A stretch of 64,000 bases of DNA from Flavobacterium nackdongense (GTDB lineage Bacteria; Bacteroidota; Bacteroidia; Flavobacteriales; Flavobacteriaceae): the NCBI RefSeq assembly GCF_004355225.1, contig NZ_CP037933.1:1922001-1986000 (forward strand). Reading direction: 5' to 3'. Shown one piece after another: positions 1 to 9,444 of the stretch. How positions within the stretch are numbered: the stretch's first letter is position 1; every line of letters begins with the position of its first letter. Both the position numbers and the translations under genes were made by a program. The notes under the pieces were generated by a model, which saw only the letters and a program-made list of their open reading frames with translations, ran no database searches and was not told the DNA's origin.

Positions 1-2064
1 TGTAAAATAATGATCTACAATTTCGCGGTTACGCTCGGCAAAAATGATATCGTCACCATCAAATCCAACCCAACCGCGATCATTGACTTTTCGGGTATAA
101 ATCAGGTTGTATGATAAGGAAAATTTATCACTGAATCGGTTGCTAATTGCAGGCGAAATGGCATAAATAATTCTGCCGTCTTCGTTAAATTTTTCGATAG
201 AACCGTCAATATCTATGGAGAACTTTTTATTATCGTTGGATGCAAAGTACAAATACGAAACGAAGCTCTTTGGCACAAAAACATATTCACCATACACTCT
301 CGGCTCATAAAAATTATAGCGATCGAAAAGATTTGCTTGTATTTTCCCTTCCCAATATTGATTTTTTTTATTAATAGCCGAAAACTTAGCTTGATACCAC
401 GCTTCTTGAAACTTCCCGGTCGTATTTTGAATTTCTAAATTAATATTTTGTGAAGCCTTGAAAGAGTTAAAATTTTTGGTTGGATTGACAATCCTATAAC
501 TCATCTCCGCATAACCTGAATGGTAATTATTCACAAAAATAATCCCCAAGTCATTGATGTCATAATTTTCAGAAAGGTACTTCCCAGAGAACATATAACG
601 GTATTTTCCGCTAGTTTTAGCAAAACTCAATTGTGTTTTGTAACCATCGTAATTTTCCAACCCATTATTCAAAAGGGAATAAAAATCATTATTCTTAACG
701 GTGCTATATTTGAAATCTCCCGACAATTTATAGGTATTGGCTTTGGTATTTAAATCGAATAATAGGCCGGAAACATTGGCATCGCGAAAATCACCATTCC
801 GAACAGTGCTTGTATTTATCAACGAAACTGATGAATTTTGATTGAATCTTTGATCTAAAACCAACACATTATAATTGACCAAGGGTTCAATAACTTCCTT
901 TCGTGTTTCGCCAGTATCTGTATTTTCGATCGTGGCAAATGTTTTTTCGGTAATGGCATTCAAAACTCCAATTCCGAGCCCTTTTTCGGTTCTGCCCGAA
1001 ACCTTTACTGCATTCAATAAATCGGTCGAACTCGGATATTCGGTTACCTCTTCATTCGCTGCCACGATCGGTTCGGTCGTTGGCTCACCGCCAATTCTTC
1101 TAGAGTAGAAAAGATTTCCTTTTGAAAACAAATCAGTTGCTTCGGTGAAAAAAGCTCTGTTTTCGTCAAATTGTTGCTCGAATGGTTCCAGGTTCAAAAT
1201 GGCATTGTCGAATTTGGTTTGCCCAAAATCAGGCACTAAAATCGCATCGAGGGTGAAGGCGTCATTGATGCCATATTTGATATCCATCCCCACTTTGAAA
1301 GTCTTATCTGCGGCATAATCGTCTTTTTGATAGTAAGCCGAAGTGTAAGGAATAAAGAAAAGTCGGGTGGGTGTTTTGATATTTTCGATACCTTCCAATA
1401 TTCCTTCTTGGGTAATCACAGCACCAATTTTGGCATCTACAAAACTCCAGGTGTAAATCTGGTCTTGATCTCCTCGCTTGATTTCACGGGTAAAATTAAG
1501 ACCCCAAGTTTGTTTGGCAGCCTTGGAAAATCGCAAAGCAGCGTAAGGAATTTTCATCTCGACCACCCAACCAATATCGGTAATTTTTACTTTGCTATCC
1601 CAAATGGCATCCCAATTATAATCTTCAGAGGTTTCAGTTGCCAAACAATCCATCTGAACGCCAGCTGCACTAACAAAAAAGCGGAAATCTTGCTGTCCGT
1701 CATTATTTCCGTTGACAAAAATCGAAAAAACATCAGCCACACCAAACTCGTCCCTATTGGTTAATTCTCGTGAAATTTGGGTAGGTTGGTCGTCATATAA
1801 AATAGCTGAAACATAAATTGCAGTATTATCGTATAGTATTTTAACATCAGTCTTTTTACTTTCGCTGATGGGTTTGCCATTATCAGGCTCGTACATAATA
1901 AAATCTGTGGCAAGCGGAGCTGTTTTCCAGGCTTCTTCAGTAATTTTTCCGTCGATATTAATGCTTTCGTTGGTATATTTTGCCTGAAGTGTCTTTTTTT
2001 GGCCAAAAGCACAAAAATTTAGTAAAATAAAAAAAAGGAGATAACTTGAGTAAAATTTGGGCAT
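1..2064 (-). CDS. DUF5916 outer-membrane protein with N-terminal CBM9-like domain (3' end off window)
   Basis: The reading frame is open on the minus strand from an ATG at 2064 to the left edge, so the C-terminus is missing. The first ~19 residues form a signal peptide (hydrophobic run, ending CAFGQ). Residues ~30-210 contain INIDGKITEEAW and WVVEMKIPYAALRFS, typical of the carbohydrate-binding family 9-like domain found in DUF5916 proteins. The next block has VPDFGQTKFDNAILNLEP and EQQFDENRAFFTEATDLF, the most conserved part of DUF5916. The remainder is rich in alternating aromatic and polar residues and is likely an outer-membrane beta-barrel. The family's substrate is unknown; export to the outer membrane is inferred. 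Confidence 0.85.
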   Translation of the reverse strand, partial: MPKFYSSYLLFFILLNFCAFGQKKTLQAKYTNESINIDGKITEEAWKTAPLATDFIMYEPDNGKPISESKKTDVKILYDNTAIYVSAILYDDQPTQISRELTNRDEFGVADVFSIFVNGNNDGQQDFRFFVSAAGVQMDCLATETSEDYNWDAIWDSKVKITDIGWVVEMKIPYAALRFSKAAKQTWGLNFTREIKRGDQDQIYTWSFVDAKIGAVITQEGILEGIENIKTPTRLFFIPYTSAYYQKDDYAADKTFKVGMDIKYGINDAFTLDAILVPDFGQTKFDNAILNLEPFEQQFDENRAFFTEATDLFSKGNLFYSRRIGGEPTTEPIVAANEEVTEYPSSTDLLNAVKVSGRTEKGLGIGVLNAITEKTFATIENTDTGETRKEVIEPLVNYNVLVLDQRFNQNSSVSLINTSTVRNGDFRDANVSGLLFDLNTKANTYKLSGDFKYSTVKNNDFYSLLNNGLENYDGYKTQLSFAKTSGKYRYMFSGKYLSENYDINDLGIIFVNNYHSGYAEMSYRIVNPTKNFNSFKASQNINLEIQNTTGKFQEAWYQAKFSAINKKNQYWEGKIQANLFDRYNFYEPRVYGEYVFVPKSFVSYLYFASNDNKKFSIDIDGSIEKFNEDGRIIYAISPAISNRFSDKFSLSYNLIYTRKVNDRGWVGFDGDDIIFAERNREIVDHYFT

Positions 2065-2208
2065 AAATTAAGATTGTGGTTGAGCAAAAATAGTAAAATT
2101 AACACAAAAGCCAAAATAAATACATTTAAAATCTTGGTCTAATTTGAATTAAAAACCACAAAATCTTATTTTTTTCATAAAATCATCCTCTTAAAAAAAT
2201 TCTTGAAG

Positions 2209-2216
2209 TATATTTG
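2209..2216 (+). promoter_or_regulatory. Bacteroidota -7 element TATATTTG
   Basis: TATATTTG matches TAnnTTTG exactly and sits 37 bases before the ATG at 2254. It lies inside the longer possible reading frame that begins at 2203, which argues that translation starts at 2254. No convincing -33 TTG is seen. Confidence 0.5.
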
Positions 2217-2253
2217 CAGTCCCAAACAAAAATGTCTAACCTATACGTTATCA

Positions 2254-2976
2254 ATGATTTATAAGATATTTCCTGCTGCATTATTACTGTTAATTTCTTT
2301 ATATTCTAACAAAAAAGATTTCACCACACCCCTGAAGTCTGAAAATAAAGCAATTGTAACGGATTTAAATCCAAGTTCAGATTCTAACATAGAAATCACA
2401 TACAACAAACTGACTACCAATCAGTTTGACATCCCTCATATTGAAAGTTTTAGAGAAGCACTCAAAGGTTTTTATTTGTTAAAAGAAAAAGGGCTGGTCG
2501 AGAAAAATATCATAACCCTCGTGGATTTTAGCTTATCGTCGAATACCAAAAGACTTTGGGTAATCGATTTAGAGACAAATACCGTTTTATACAATTCTTT
2601 AGTTGCCCACGGAAGAAATACGGGCGAGGAATTTGCGAACCGTTTTTCGAACTCCAATAGTTCGTATCAAAGTAGTTTAGGTATCTATCTCACCGGAGAA
2701 GTATACACAGGAAAACACGGCATGTCGCTCAAACTAGATGGGCTTGAAAAAGGAATCAATGACCACGCAAGAGCAAGAGGCGTAGTGATGCATTCAGCAA
2801 ATTATGTCTCCAATTCATTTATAAAATGCAACAAAAGATTAGGCAGAAGTCAAGGTTGTCCTGCGATTCCACAAGAACTGCTCGCTGAAATTGTTAATAC
2901 CATCAAGAATAAATCTTATTTGTTCATTTACCATCCTTCAAGGAGCTTAGAAAAAAACTCTCCCCTATTTTCATAA
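2254..2976 (+). CDS. murein L,D-transpeptidase catalytic domain family protein (YkuD_2-like)
   Basis: A predicted 240-residue exported protein that probably cross-links or modifies peptidoglycan, or anchors proteins to it. The N-terminus (MIYKIFPAALLLLISLYS) is a signal peptide. The C-terminal half carries the family signature VVMHSANYV followed by LGRSQGCPAI, giving the catalytic His and Cys of the L,D-transpeptidase fold. The frame could start 51 bases earlier at 2203, but a TATATTTG promoter element falls inside that extension. The gene converges on a second L,D-transpeptidase and the two reading frames overlap by 6 bases at 2971-2976. Confidence 0.8.
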   Translation: MIYKIFPAALLLLISLYSNKKDFTTPLKSENKAIVTDLNPSSDSNIEITYNKLTTNQFDIPHIESFREALKGFYLLKEKGLVEKNIITLVDFSLSSNTKRLWVIDLETNTVLYNSLVAHGRNTGEEFANRFSNSNSSYQSSLGIYLTGEVYTGKHGMSLKLDGLEKGINDHARARGVVMHSANYVSNSFIKCNKRLGRSQGCPAIPQELLAEIVNTIKNKSYLFIYHPSRSLEKNSPLFS

Positions 2977-4590
2977 TTTTCCGTACAAGTCGGCATCCAA
3001 ATTATAAATGTCTTCTCTGAAAATCAAACGATTATTTTCACTCCAAGCAGTCCAATATAAGATATGAATTGCGACTTCTTTTGAAATTTTTATGTTTTTT
3101 GTTTTTTGAGTTTCAACAATATTCGCTATTTTTTCGGCATCCCACGATTCTTGATCATCGAGCAGGTATTGCGCTAATTTCAGGGGATTATCCACTCGCA
3201 CACAGCCAGAACTCAAGCACCGTTTTTGCTTCGCAAAAAAATCGCGATGATTGGTGTCATGCAAATATACCGAAAACCGATTTGGAAAAGTAAACTTGAC
3301 CATTCCCAATGAATTAAACGAGCCCGGACTTTGCACATAGCGATAGGATTTTGCATTCGAAAGTTGCCAATTACTAGCGCTTACTTGCTGTCCCTGCCGA
3401 TTGTATACTTTCATATTCGTTTGTGCCAGATAGCTTCTGTTTCTAGCAATTGCAGGAATGACATCTTCTTTCAAAATCGTTGGAGGCACGGTCCAAGTGG
3501 GATTCAGCAGCACACTATTCAATTTTGAAGACAGCACCGGAGTTGGCCTTTTGTCCCTACCTACGACAACTTTATGTGTTCGCATCGTGTCTTGCGCTTT
3601 GACTATTACCAATTTGTAATCGGGTATATTGACCAGCACATATTCATCCCCCAAATCCTTCGGAAACCATCTCCATCTTTCTAAATTAGCTAAAATCTGT
3701 GATTTTCGCTGTCTTTTCGAAAAATTAAGGGCGTCAACAGTTCCTTTTCCAATAACTCCATCCGCAGCCAAACCGTGACGACTCTGAAATTTTTGTACCG
3801 CTTCCATCGTTTCACTGTCGTAAATAATAGAAAGACTATCTACAGCTTCCATCTCTTTCCAGTAAATCAATCGTTTCTTAATATCGACAACCGACGGATT
3901 CGTATCATTCAGTATAATTTTATTCTCGAATGCAATTGGATTGAAATCATCTTCTGGATAGCTGTTTAGAATTGCTAACGCTTTTTTCAAACTTTTATAA
4001 ACAAGGTGATTCGGTTTCAGTTGCTTTATTTTATAGCCTAAGGAATCACTTTTCAGCATTCGAGCCAGGGTTTCATTGATGTCAATCTCATTTTGTTTCA
4101 GATCCCAATTTTTATACATGTAACTAGGATTCATCCTTCCTCTGGTCAAATGCAAAATAAATTTTTGAAAACTATGCGTCAGTAAAACATCGTATTTTGC
4201 TTTTTCTTTATCCTTTAGAACGGCATATTTTTTTTCATATTTAATCAATGAAGCGTAGTTGTAATGGGAAGATTTTAAGCCTTCTTCCTCGGCTTTTGAA
4301 AGTTCTTCCAAGATACTATTTCTGTTTTTTTGAGATTGCCAAACCGATCGATATCGGGTGTACAAATAAAACTCTTTGAGATTTTTGCTGCTATACGTAT
4401 TCAGCATCACAGTATCGATCATCACCGATTTGCCTTGGACTTGAATGAGCGGAATGACAATCGGTTTTGGAATAGGCTTTTGCTTTTTTACCTCCTTTTC
4501 ACAACTGAAAAAGGCAAAAAATAGTACAACAATAAAAAATTGCCCTATTCGAACGCGCCATATTAACATGTCAGTAGATACAGATTTCAT
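2971..4590 (-). CDS. L,D-transpeptidase family lipoprotein (YcbB-like)
   Basis: A 539-residue enzyme expected to form 3-3 cross-links in peptidoglycan at the periplasmic face. A hydrophobic N-terminus ends in FFAFFSC, a plausible lipobox, so it is likely lipid-anchored. Around residues 250-285 is a peptidoglycan-binding domain of type 1 (SETMEAVQKFQSRHG then DGVIGKGTVDALN). The catalytic YkuD domain follows, with HDTNHRDFF and the cysteine motif RCLSSGCVRVDNP. Domain order and length fit the LdtD/YcbB class. Starts at M1 or M8 (MLIWRV) are both possible; either leaves the lipobox intact. It converges with the neighbouring L,D-transpeptidase with 6 bases of overlap. Confidence 0.88.
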   Translation of the reverse strand: MKSVSTDMLIWRVRIGQFFIVVLFFAFFSCEKEVKKQKPIPKPIVIPLIQVQGKSVMIDTVMLNTYSSKNLKEFYLYTRYRSVWQSQKNRNSILEELSKAEEEGLKSSHYNYASLIKYEKKYAVLKDKEKAKYDVLLTHSFQKFILHLTRGRMNPSYMYKNWDLKQNEIDINETLARMLKSDSLGYKIKQLKPNHLVYKSLKKALAILNSYPEDDFNPIAFENKIILNDTNPSVVDIKKRLIYWKEMEAVDSLSIIYDSETMEAVQKFQSRHGLAADGVIGKGTVDALNFSKRQRKSQILANLERWRWFPKDLGDEYVLVNIPDYKLVIVKAQDTMRTHKVVVGRDKRPTPVLSSKLNSVLLNPTWTVPPTILKEDVIPAIARNRSYLAQTNMKVYNRQGQQVSASNWQLSNAKSYRYVQSPGSFNSLGMVKFTFPNRFSVYLHDTNHRDFFAKQKRCLSSGCVRVDNPLKLAQYLLDDQESWDAEKIANIVETQKTKNIKISKEVAIHILYWTAWSENNRLIFREDIYNLDADLYGKL

Positions 4591-4639
4591 AAGTCTTGCC
4601 TATTTGGAACGCTAAAAACTAAAATGATTTTTAATCCTG

Positions 4640-4647
4640 CGAAGATA
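4640..4647 (-). promoter_or_regulatory. possible -7 element TATCTTCG for the L,D-transpeptidase
   Basis: On the minus strand TATCTTCG matches seven of eight positions of TAnnTTTG and lies 49 bases before the ATG at 4590. No clear -33 partner is visible, so this is a weak call. Confidence 0.3.
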
Positions 4648-4754
4648 GAATATCGATTCCTATTTAAGTTCTAAAAATAATACATTTATAAAAGATTCGT
4701 TTTAAAACGATTATGAAAAAAATATGCTTTTTTGGAAGATTTTCAAAAAAAAAC

Positions 4755-4786
4755 TTGCAAACAAGCCAACTTATTATTTATATTTG
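4755..4786 (+). promoter_or_regulatory. promoter of tRNA-Gly (TTG, 21 bp, TATATTTG)
   Basis: TTG at 4755-4757 and TATATTTG at 4779-4786 are separated by 21 bases, within the spacing known for Bacteroidota primary sigma promoters. Transcription would start near 4790, about 9 bases before the mature tRNA. Confidence 0.75.
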
Positions 4787-4798
4787 CACCGTTGTAAT

Positions 4799-4871
<73 letters not shown>

Positions 4872-4876
4872 CTAAA

Positions 4877-4907
4877 AACCTCATCCGCCCTGCGAATGAG
4901 GTTTTTT
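4877..4907 (+). terminator. bidirectional Rho-independent terminator
   Basis: AACCTCAT (4877-4884) pairs with ATGAGGTT (4896-4903), followed by a T run. Read on the minus strand the same stem is followed by TTTTTAG, so it can also end the pepE transcript, whose stop codon is at 4906-4908. Confidence 0.8.
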
Positions 4908-5616
4908 ATTTCAACAAACTCAGATCAGAACCGCTGACTATTTCCTCTGGAATTTGATTTTGCAGAAACAATCGAGCCGACAAATTCCCTTTTAATAGTA
5001 TGGTATCGCCTTTAACCTCTAACCAACTGCCTTCTCGCAATCCTAAAACTGGAATGGAATTAAACGAATGAAACTCCTTAATCCTTGTTTCTCGCGTTTC
5101 CCCCATATGCTTTGATTGCACATCAGCATCCAAATAATGCGGATTCAAATTGAAAGGTATCAACCCCAACGTTTTAAAACTTGGCGGATAAACAATCGGC
5201 ATATCATTGGTGGTTTGCATTGTCAAGCCACAAATATTACTGCCCGCGCTAGTTCCTAAATAAGGAATTCCGCTTTGTACCATTTCAGCAAGAAGGTTCA
5301 TAATCTTGTTCTCGTACAATTGAGCAACCAATAAAAAAGTATTTCCACCACCTGTAAAAATACCTTCAGCATTTTTAATAGCCGTAGAATAATCATCAAA
5401 TTCGTGAATTCCATTGACTTCCTTTCCAATTTTGGCGAAAGCCACAGCGACCTTTTTTGTATATTCCTCGTGTGTAATGCCACTAGGTCGGGCAAAAGGA
5501 ATAAAAAGAATGGTTTTGCAATTCTTAAAATGAATACCTAACTCAGGCAATAAATACTCTAAATAATCACCTCCGTGCAGCGTTGATGTACTGGCGATAA
5601 TTGCATTTTTACTCAT
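4906..5616 (-). CDS. pepE: dipeptidase E (peptidase family S51)
   Basis: A 236-residue cytoplasmic serine peptidase expected to hydrolyse dipeptides with N-terminal aspartate. The protein opens with the family pattern STLHGGDYLEY, contains the nucleophile elbow GTSAGSN, and later NDMPIVYPPSF and NLNPHYLD, which supply the Asp and His positions of the unusual S51 triad. The reading frame is open 15 residues further upstream, but MSKNAIIAS aligns with the normal start of the family and a near-consensus -7 box (TATCTTTA, minus strand 5641-5648) lies in that extension. It ends against the tRNA-Gly terminator. Confidence 0.88.
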   Translation of the reverse strand: MSKNAIIASTSTLHGGDYLEYLLPELGIHFKNCKTILFIPFARPSGITHEEYTKKVAVAFAKIGKEVNGIHEFDDYSTAIKNAEGIFTGGGNTFLLVAQLYENKIMNLLAEMVQSGIPYLGTSAGSNICGLTMQTTNDMPIVYPPSFKTLGLIPFNLNPHYLDADVQSKHMGETRETRIKEFHSFNSIPVLGLREGSWLEVKGDTILLKGNLSARLFLQNQIPEEIVSGSDLSLLK

Positions 5617-5772
5617 AATCTTTGTCCTATAAATTGGCCATAAAGATATAAAATCAGTCACTGAATCACGACTTTCTAAAATTTAAATTAACAAATTCTT
5701 ACGAAGTCCTTAATATATAATTTGGAATGTATTGAGATACTTTTACCATTGTAAAAAAGAGAAAATCAGCGA

Positions 5773-6507
5773 ATGCGAAAATTTGACTTCCTAATATTAT
5801 TTGTACTATGCCAATTTTCTTACGGCCAAACGGGTGTAGAAAAATTAATCCACGGAAAAATTAGCGTCGCCTCGGGCAGTGTCGAAGGCGTGAATATTAT
5901 GAATTTGGTCAACGAAAAAAGTAGTATGAGCGACAGCAATGGTGAGTTTTACATTTTGGCGAAAGCCGATGATTTATTGGTTTTTTCCGCTGTCAATTTA
6001 GAATACCACCGAAGAAGTATCGAAGAGTCCGATTTAAAATCCGACATTGTCATCATCAAAATGATTTCAAAAACCACTGAACTCAAAGAAGTACAAGTCA
6101 ATAACTATCCTGAAATCAATGCTGTTTCCTTGGGAATTTCTCCCAAAGGCATCAAAAAATATACTCCAGCCGAAAGAAAATTGGCCACCGCTTCATCGAT
6201 GCGATTGAATCCAATGGGTTTGGACCCTTTGCTCAACGCCATTTCAGGACGAACCAAAATGCTCAAAAAAGATGTAGAGGTAGAAAAAAAATTACGTTCG
6301 TTATCTATTATGAATGCCCTTTACACGGACGACGCTTATTTTACCCAAACCTTGAAAATCCCCGCAGATTATATCAAAGGATTTCAATATTATTGCATTG
6401 AAAATAATGGATTTGCCGAAGCATTAAAAACTAAAAACAAAACCAAAATTGAGTTTTTAATTGTTCCTTTGGCCCTACAATTCAATAAAATTCGCACCGA
6501 AGAATAG
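5773..6507 (+). CDS. carboxypeptidase-like regulatory domain protein
   Basis: A 244-residue exported protein. The signal peptide ends near CQFSYGQ. Residues ~25-95 resemble the carboxypeptidase-D regulatory-like fold that precedes many TonB-dependent receptors: VEGVNIMNLVNEKSSMSDSN followed by GEF and a hydrophobic strand LVFSAV. No receptor barrel follows, so this is a stand-alone version; the second half (IKKYTPAERKLATASS, NPMGLDPLLNAISGR) is conserved-looking but I assign no function. It is read in the same direction as the next two genes and could be co-expressed with the 6579 gene 71 bases downstream. Confidence 0.65.
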   Translation: MRKFDFLILFVLCQFSYGQTGVEKLIHGKISVASGSVEGVNIMNLVNEKSSMSDSNGEFYILAKADDLLVFSAVNLEYHRRSIEESDLKSDIVIIKMISKTTELKEVQVNNYPEINAVSLGISPKGIKKYTPAERKLATASSMRLNPMGLDPLLNAISGRTKMLKKDVEVEKKLRSLSIMNALYTDDAYFTQTLKIPADYIKGFQYYCIENNGFAEALKTKNKTKIEFLIVPLALQFNKIRTEE

Positions 6508-6578
6508 TGATTCCAAAGTTATTTCCCTTTTTTTTACCCTAAAAACTATTATCTCATAAGTTTTACTATTTTTGAAAA

Positions 6579-7082
6579 ATGAAAAAACCTATTTTATATA
6601 TAATCCTACCCATCCTATTTTTAAGCTTAACCGCAGCCCGTGTTCATAAATATCATATGGCGCTCTATCAAATTGAATATGCGCAAGAAAAGAAAATGTT
6701 GCAAATTACGGCTAGAATTCACATCGAGGACATCAACAAAGGACTTGCCAAAAAATACAACAAAAAAATGTCTTTAGGAGAAGAAAAACAAGAGCCCGAA
6801 GATGTAAACTTACTCAAGGAATATGTGGCTAGCCATTTTGTTATTAAAGTAAACAATCAGCTCAAACCAATGAATTTTTTGAGCCAAGAAATTGAAGGCG
6901 ATGAAATTGTCTGCTATCTGAGCGTCAAAAATGTTTCGCCAATAAAAACTCTCGATATCGAAAACACCATTTTGATTGAGTTGTTTTCAGACCAACAAAA
7001 CAGAATCAATGTTATTGTTTCAGGGGAGAAAAAAAGTTTTCTTTTGACCAACGCCATCACTTCTAAATCCATAAAATACTAA
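6579..7082 (+). CDS. DUF6702 family exported protein
   Basis: A 167-residue protein with an N-terminal signal sequence (MKKPILYIILPILFLSLTAA). The following HKYHMALYQIEY and ITARIHIEDINKGL segments are typical of DUF6702, a Bacteroidota family of unknown function. In related genomes it sits directly before an M1 metallopeptidase, as here (46 bases downstream), which suggests a shared envelope role. A TATTTTTG box at 6567-6574 ends four bases before the ATG, so its transcript may be almost leaderless. Confidence 0.7.
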   Translation: MKKPILYIILPILFLSLTAARVHKYHMALYQIEYAQEKKMLQITARIHIEDINKGLAKKYNKKMSLGEEKQEPEDVNLLKEYVASHFVIKVNNQLKPMNFLSQEIEGDEIVCYLSVKNVSPIKTLDIENTILIELFSDQQNRINVIVSGEKKSFLLTNAITSKSIKY

Positions 7083-7128
7083 TCGATAAACATACCAGGT
7101 ATCCTTCAACTATACTAAACCTCCTTCT

Positions 7129-9372
7129 ATGAAAAATATAATTACACTATTTCTTTTGCCATTATTTGCCTTAGCTCAAACTATTCCCGCTGACAAAACC
7201 GCCACAGAATCTAGTCGAGTCGACACTAATAAATTCAGCCAAATGTATGATTTATTGGCAACGCCAAATATGTTTCGAACCGCCTCTGGAGCGCCAGGTC
7301 CGGCATATTATCAGCAGCAAGCCGATTACAAAATAGACATTGAGTTGGACGACAAAAATTCAAGACTTAGTGGTGTTGAAACAGTGACGTATTACAACAA
7401 TTCTCCCGATATTTTGGATTACATATGGGTGCAATTGGACCAGAATCAAGCGGCAAAAAATTCGCTTTCGCCCCTTGCTGAAAACCAAAGAACTGAGGCT
7501 GTTTACACTCCAAATAAATTTGCCAATAAATTTTTAAAAGAAGAATTAGACCGTGGTTTCAAAATCGAATATGTCAAGGATTCCAAAGGAAATCAGATGG
7601 CTTTTACTATCAATCAAACCATGATGCGCATCGAATTGCCAACTGCAATGAAAACAGGAGATAAATTAACTTTTTCGATTAAATGGTGGTACAATATCAA
7701 TAATTATCGACAAGACGGCGGTCGATCAGGTTATGAATTATTCGAAAAAGACGGCAATAAACTGTATGTCATTGCCCAATTCTACCCAAGAATGGCTGTG
7801 TATAATGATGTCGAGGGTTGGCAAAATATGCAGTTTTGGGGCAGTGGAGAATTTACACTCCCGTTTGGTAATTTTGATGTCAATATTACCGTTCCCGCTG
7901 ACCACGTTTTGAATGCAACCGGAGAATTGCTGAATAGAAAAGAGGTTTTTACAGCGGAACAGGTAAAACGTTACGAATTAGCTCAAAAAACATTCGACAA
8001 ACCAGTGGTCATTGTGACCCAAGCCGAGGCTGAAATCACCGAAAAAGGATTTTCAGACCAGAAAAAAACTTGGAAATTTAGCGCCAAAAATGTCAGGGAT
8101 TTTGGAATTGCTACTTCCAGAAAATTCATTTATGATGCTATGGCGGTTCAAATGAGCGGAAAAATCGTAATGGCCGAATCGGTTTATCCAAAAGAAAGTA
8201 ATCCGCTTTGGGGTGAAACTTCCACATTGATGGTTGCTCATACACTAAAAAGTTATTCTGCACACACTTTCGACTATCCTTATCCAAAAGCTGTATCCGT
8301 TTCTGCCGAAGATCAAGGTATGGAATATCCTATGATTTGTTGGAATTTTGGACGCCCAGACGAAAATGGAGTGACAAGCACACAAATCAAAAACGGAATG
8401 ATTGGTGTAATCATTCACGAAGTGGGACATAACTTTTTCCCCATGATTGTCAATTCAGACGAGCGTCAATGGTCGTGGATGGATGAAGGTCTCAATACCT
8501 TTATGCAATATATGGCTCAGGAAGAGTTAGGAACTAATTTTCCCTCGAGACGAGGTCCTGCTAAAGCTATTGTACCTTATATGAGCTCTGAACAAAAATC
8601 CTTAGAGCCCATTATGTCTAATTCAGAAAGCATAATCGACTTTGGAAACAATGCATACGGTAAGCCGGCAACTGGACTAAACATTTTGAGAGAAACTATC
8701 ATGGGAAGAGAATTATTTGATTATGCTTTTAAAGTATACGCCAACCGTTGGAAATTCAAACATCCTACTCCTGAAGATTTTTTTAGAACAATGGAAGATG
8801 CATCTGCCGTAGATTTAGATTGGTTTTTCAGAGGCTGGTTTTACACCACAGATTTTGTAGACATCGGCATTAAAGAGGTGAAACAATATTATGTGAGCGA
8901 TACACCAACAAAAGACCTCAAAGATGTTACTATCAATAAAAGACGTTTTGGCAAAGAAAGCGGTCCCTTTTTATACTTGGTTTCAGACAGTAATCTTGAA
9001 TTAAGTGCAGATAAAAAACAAGCTTTTAAGGTCGATGCTATCCAACCTCTTGCCGATTATGTTGCCCGAAATTTTTCGGAAAACGAAAAAGCAACGATGA
9101 AAACTCCAAAATACTTTTACGAAGTAGAGTTTGACAAACCAGGTGGAATGTTGATGCCGATTATTGGTGAGATTGTTTACGAGGACAATACTAAAGAAAA
9201 TTTTAAATTTCCTGCGCAGATTTGGCGAAAAAACAACCAAACAGCCAAACGAGTTTTTGCCACCGAAAAAATTATCAAAACCATCCAGATCGATCCAAAA
9301 TTAGAAACAGCCGATATCAATCTGACCAATAATACTTGGCCAAAAACAGAAGTAAAATCGAAATTTGATTAA
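7129..9372 (+). CDS. M1 family metallopeptidase (aminopeptidase N-like)
   Basis: A 747-residue exported zinc peptidase. A signal peptide (MKNIITLFLLPLFALAQ) precedes a beta-rich N-terminal domain. The zinc site is complete: HEVGH at residues 430-434 and the third ligand Glu453 exactly 18 residues later, in WMDEG. An exopeptidase-type GMEYP motif (the GxMEN equivalent) lies about 35 residues before it. Expected role is trimming peptides in the periplasm or at the surface. It follows the DUF6702 gene in the same direction with a 46-base gap. Confidence 0.9.
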   Translation: MKNIITLFLLPLFALAQTIPADKTATESSRVDTNKFSQMYDLLATPNMFRTASGAPGPAYYQQQADYKIDIELDDKNSRLSGVETVTYYNNSPDILDYIWVQLDQNQAAKNSLSPLAENQRTEAVYTPNKFANKFLKEELDRGFKIEYVKDSKGNQMAFTINQTMMRIELPTAMKTGDKLTFSIKWWYNINNYRQDGGRSGYELFEKDGNKLYVIAQFYPRMAVYNDVEGWQNMQFWGSGEFTLPFGNFDVNITVPADHVLNATGELLNRKEVFTAEQVKRYELAQKTFDKPVVIVTQAEAEITEKGFSDQKKTWKFSAKNVRDFGIATSRKFIYDAMAVQMSGKIVMAESVYPKESNPLWGETSTLMVAHTLKSYSAHTFDYPYPKAVSVSAEDQGMEYPMICWNFGRPDENGVTSTQIKNGMIGVIIHEVGHNFFPMIVNSDERQWSWMDEGLNTFMQYMAQEELGTNFPSRRGPAKAIVPYMSSEQKSLEPIMSNSESIIDFGNNAYGKPATGLNILRETIMGRELFDYAFKVYANRWKFKHPTPEDFFRTMEDASAVDLDWFFRGWFYTTDFVDIGIKEVKQYYVSDTPTKDLKDVTINKRRFGKESGPFLYLVSDSNLELSADKKQAFKVDAIQPLADYVARNFSENEKATMKTPKYFYEVEFDKPGGMLMPIIGEIVYEDNTKENFKFPAQIWRKNNQTAKRVFATEKIIKTIQIDPKLETADINLTNNTWPKTEVKSKFD

Positions 9373-9418
9373 TGTTAATTTATTTCAAAATACATTAATT
9401 TGTATCCTGACATCTTTG

Positions 9419-9426
9419 TAACTTTG
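9419..9426 (+). promoter_or_regulatory. -7 element TAACTTTG for tatA
   Basis: TAACTTTG matches the Bacteroidota consensus and lies 18 bases before the ATG. A TTG at 9400-9402 is 16 bases upstream, slightly closer than usual. Confidence 0.55.
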
Positions 9427-9444
9427 CAACCTAAAAAATAGATT

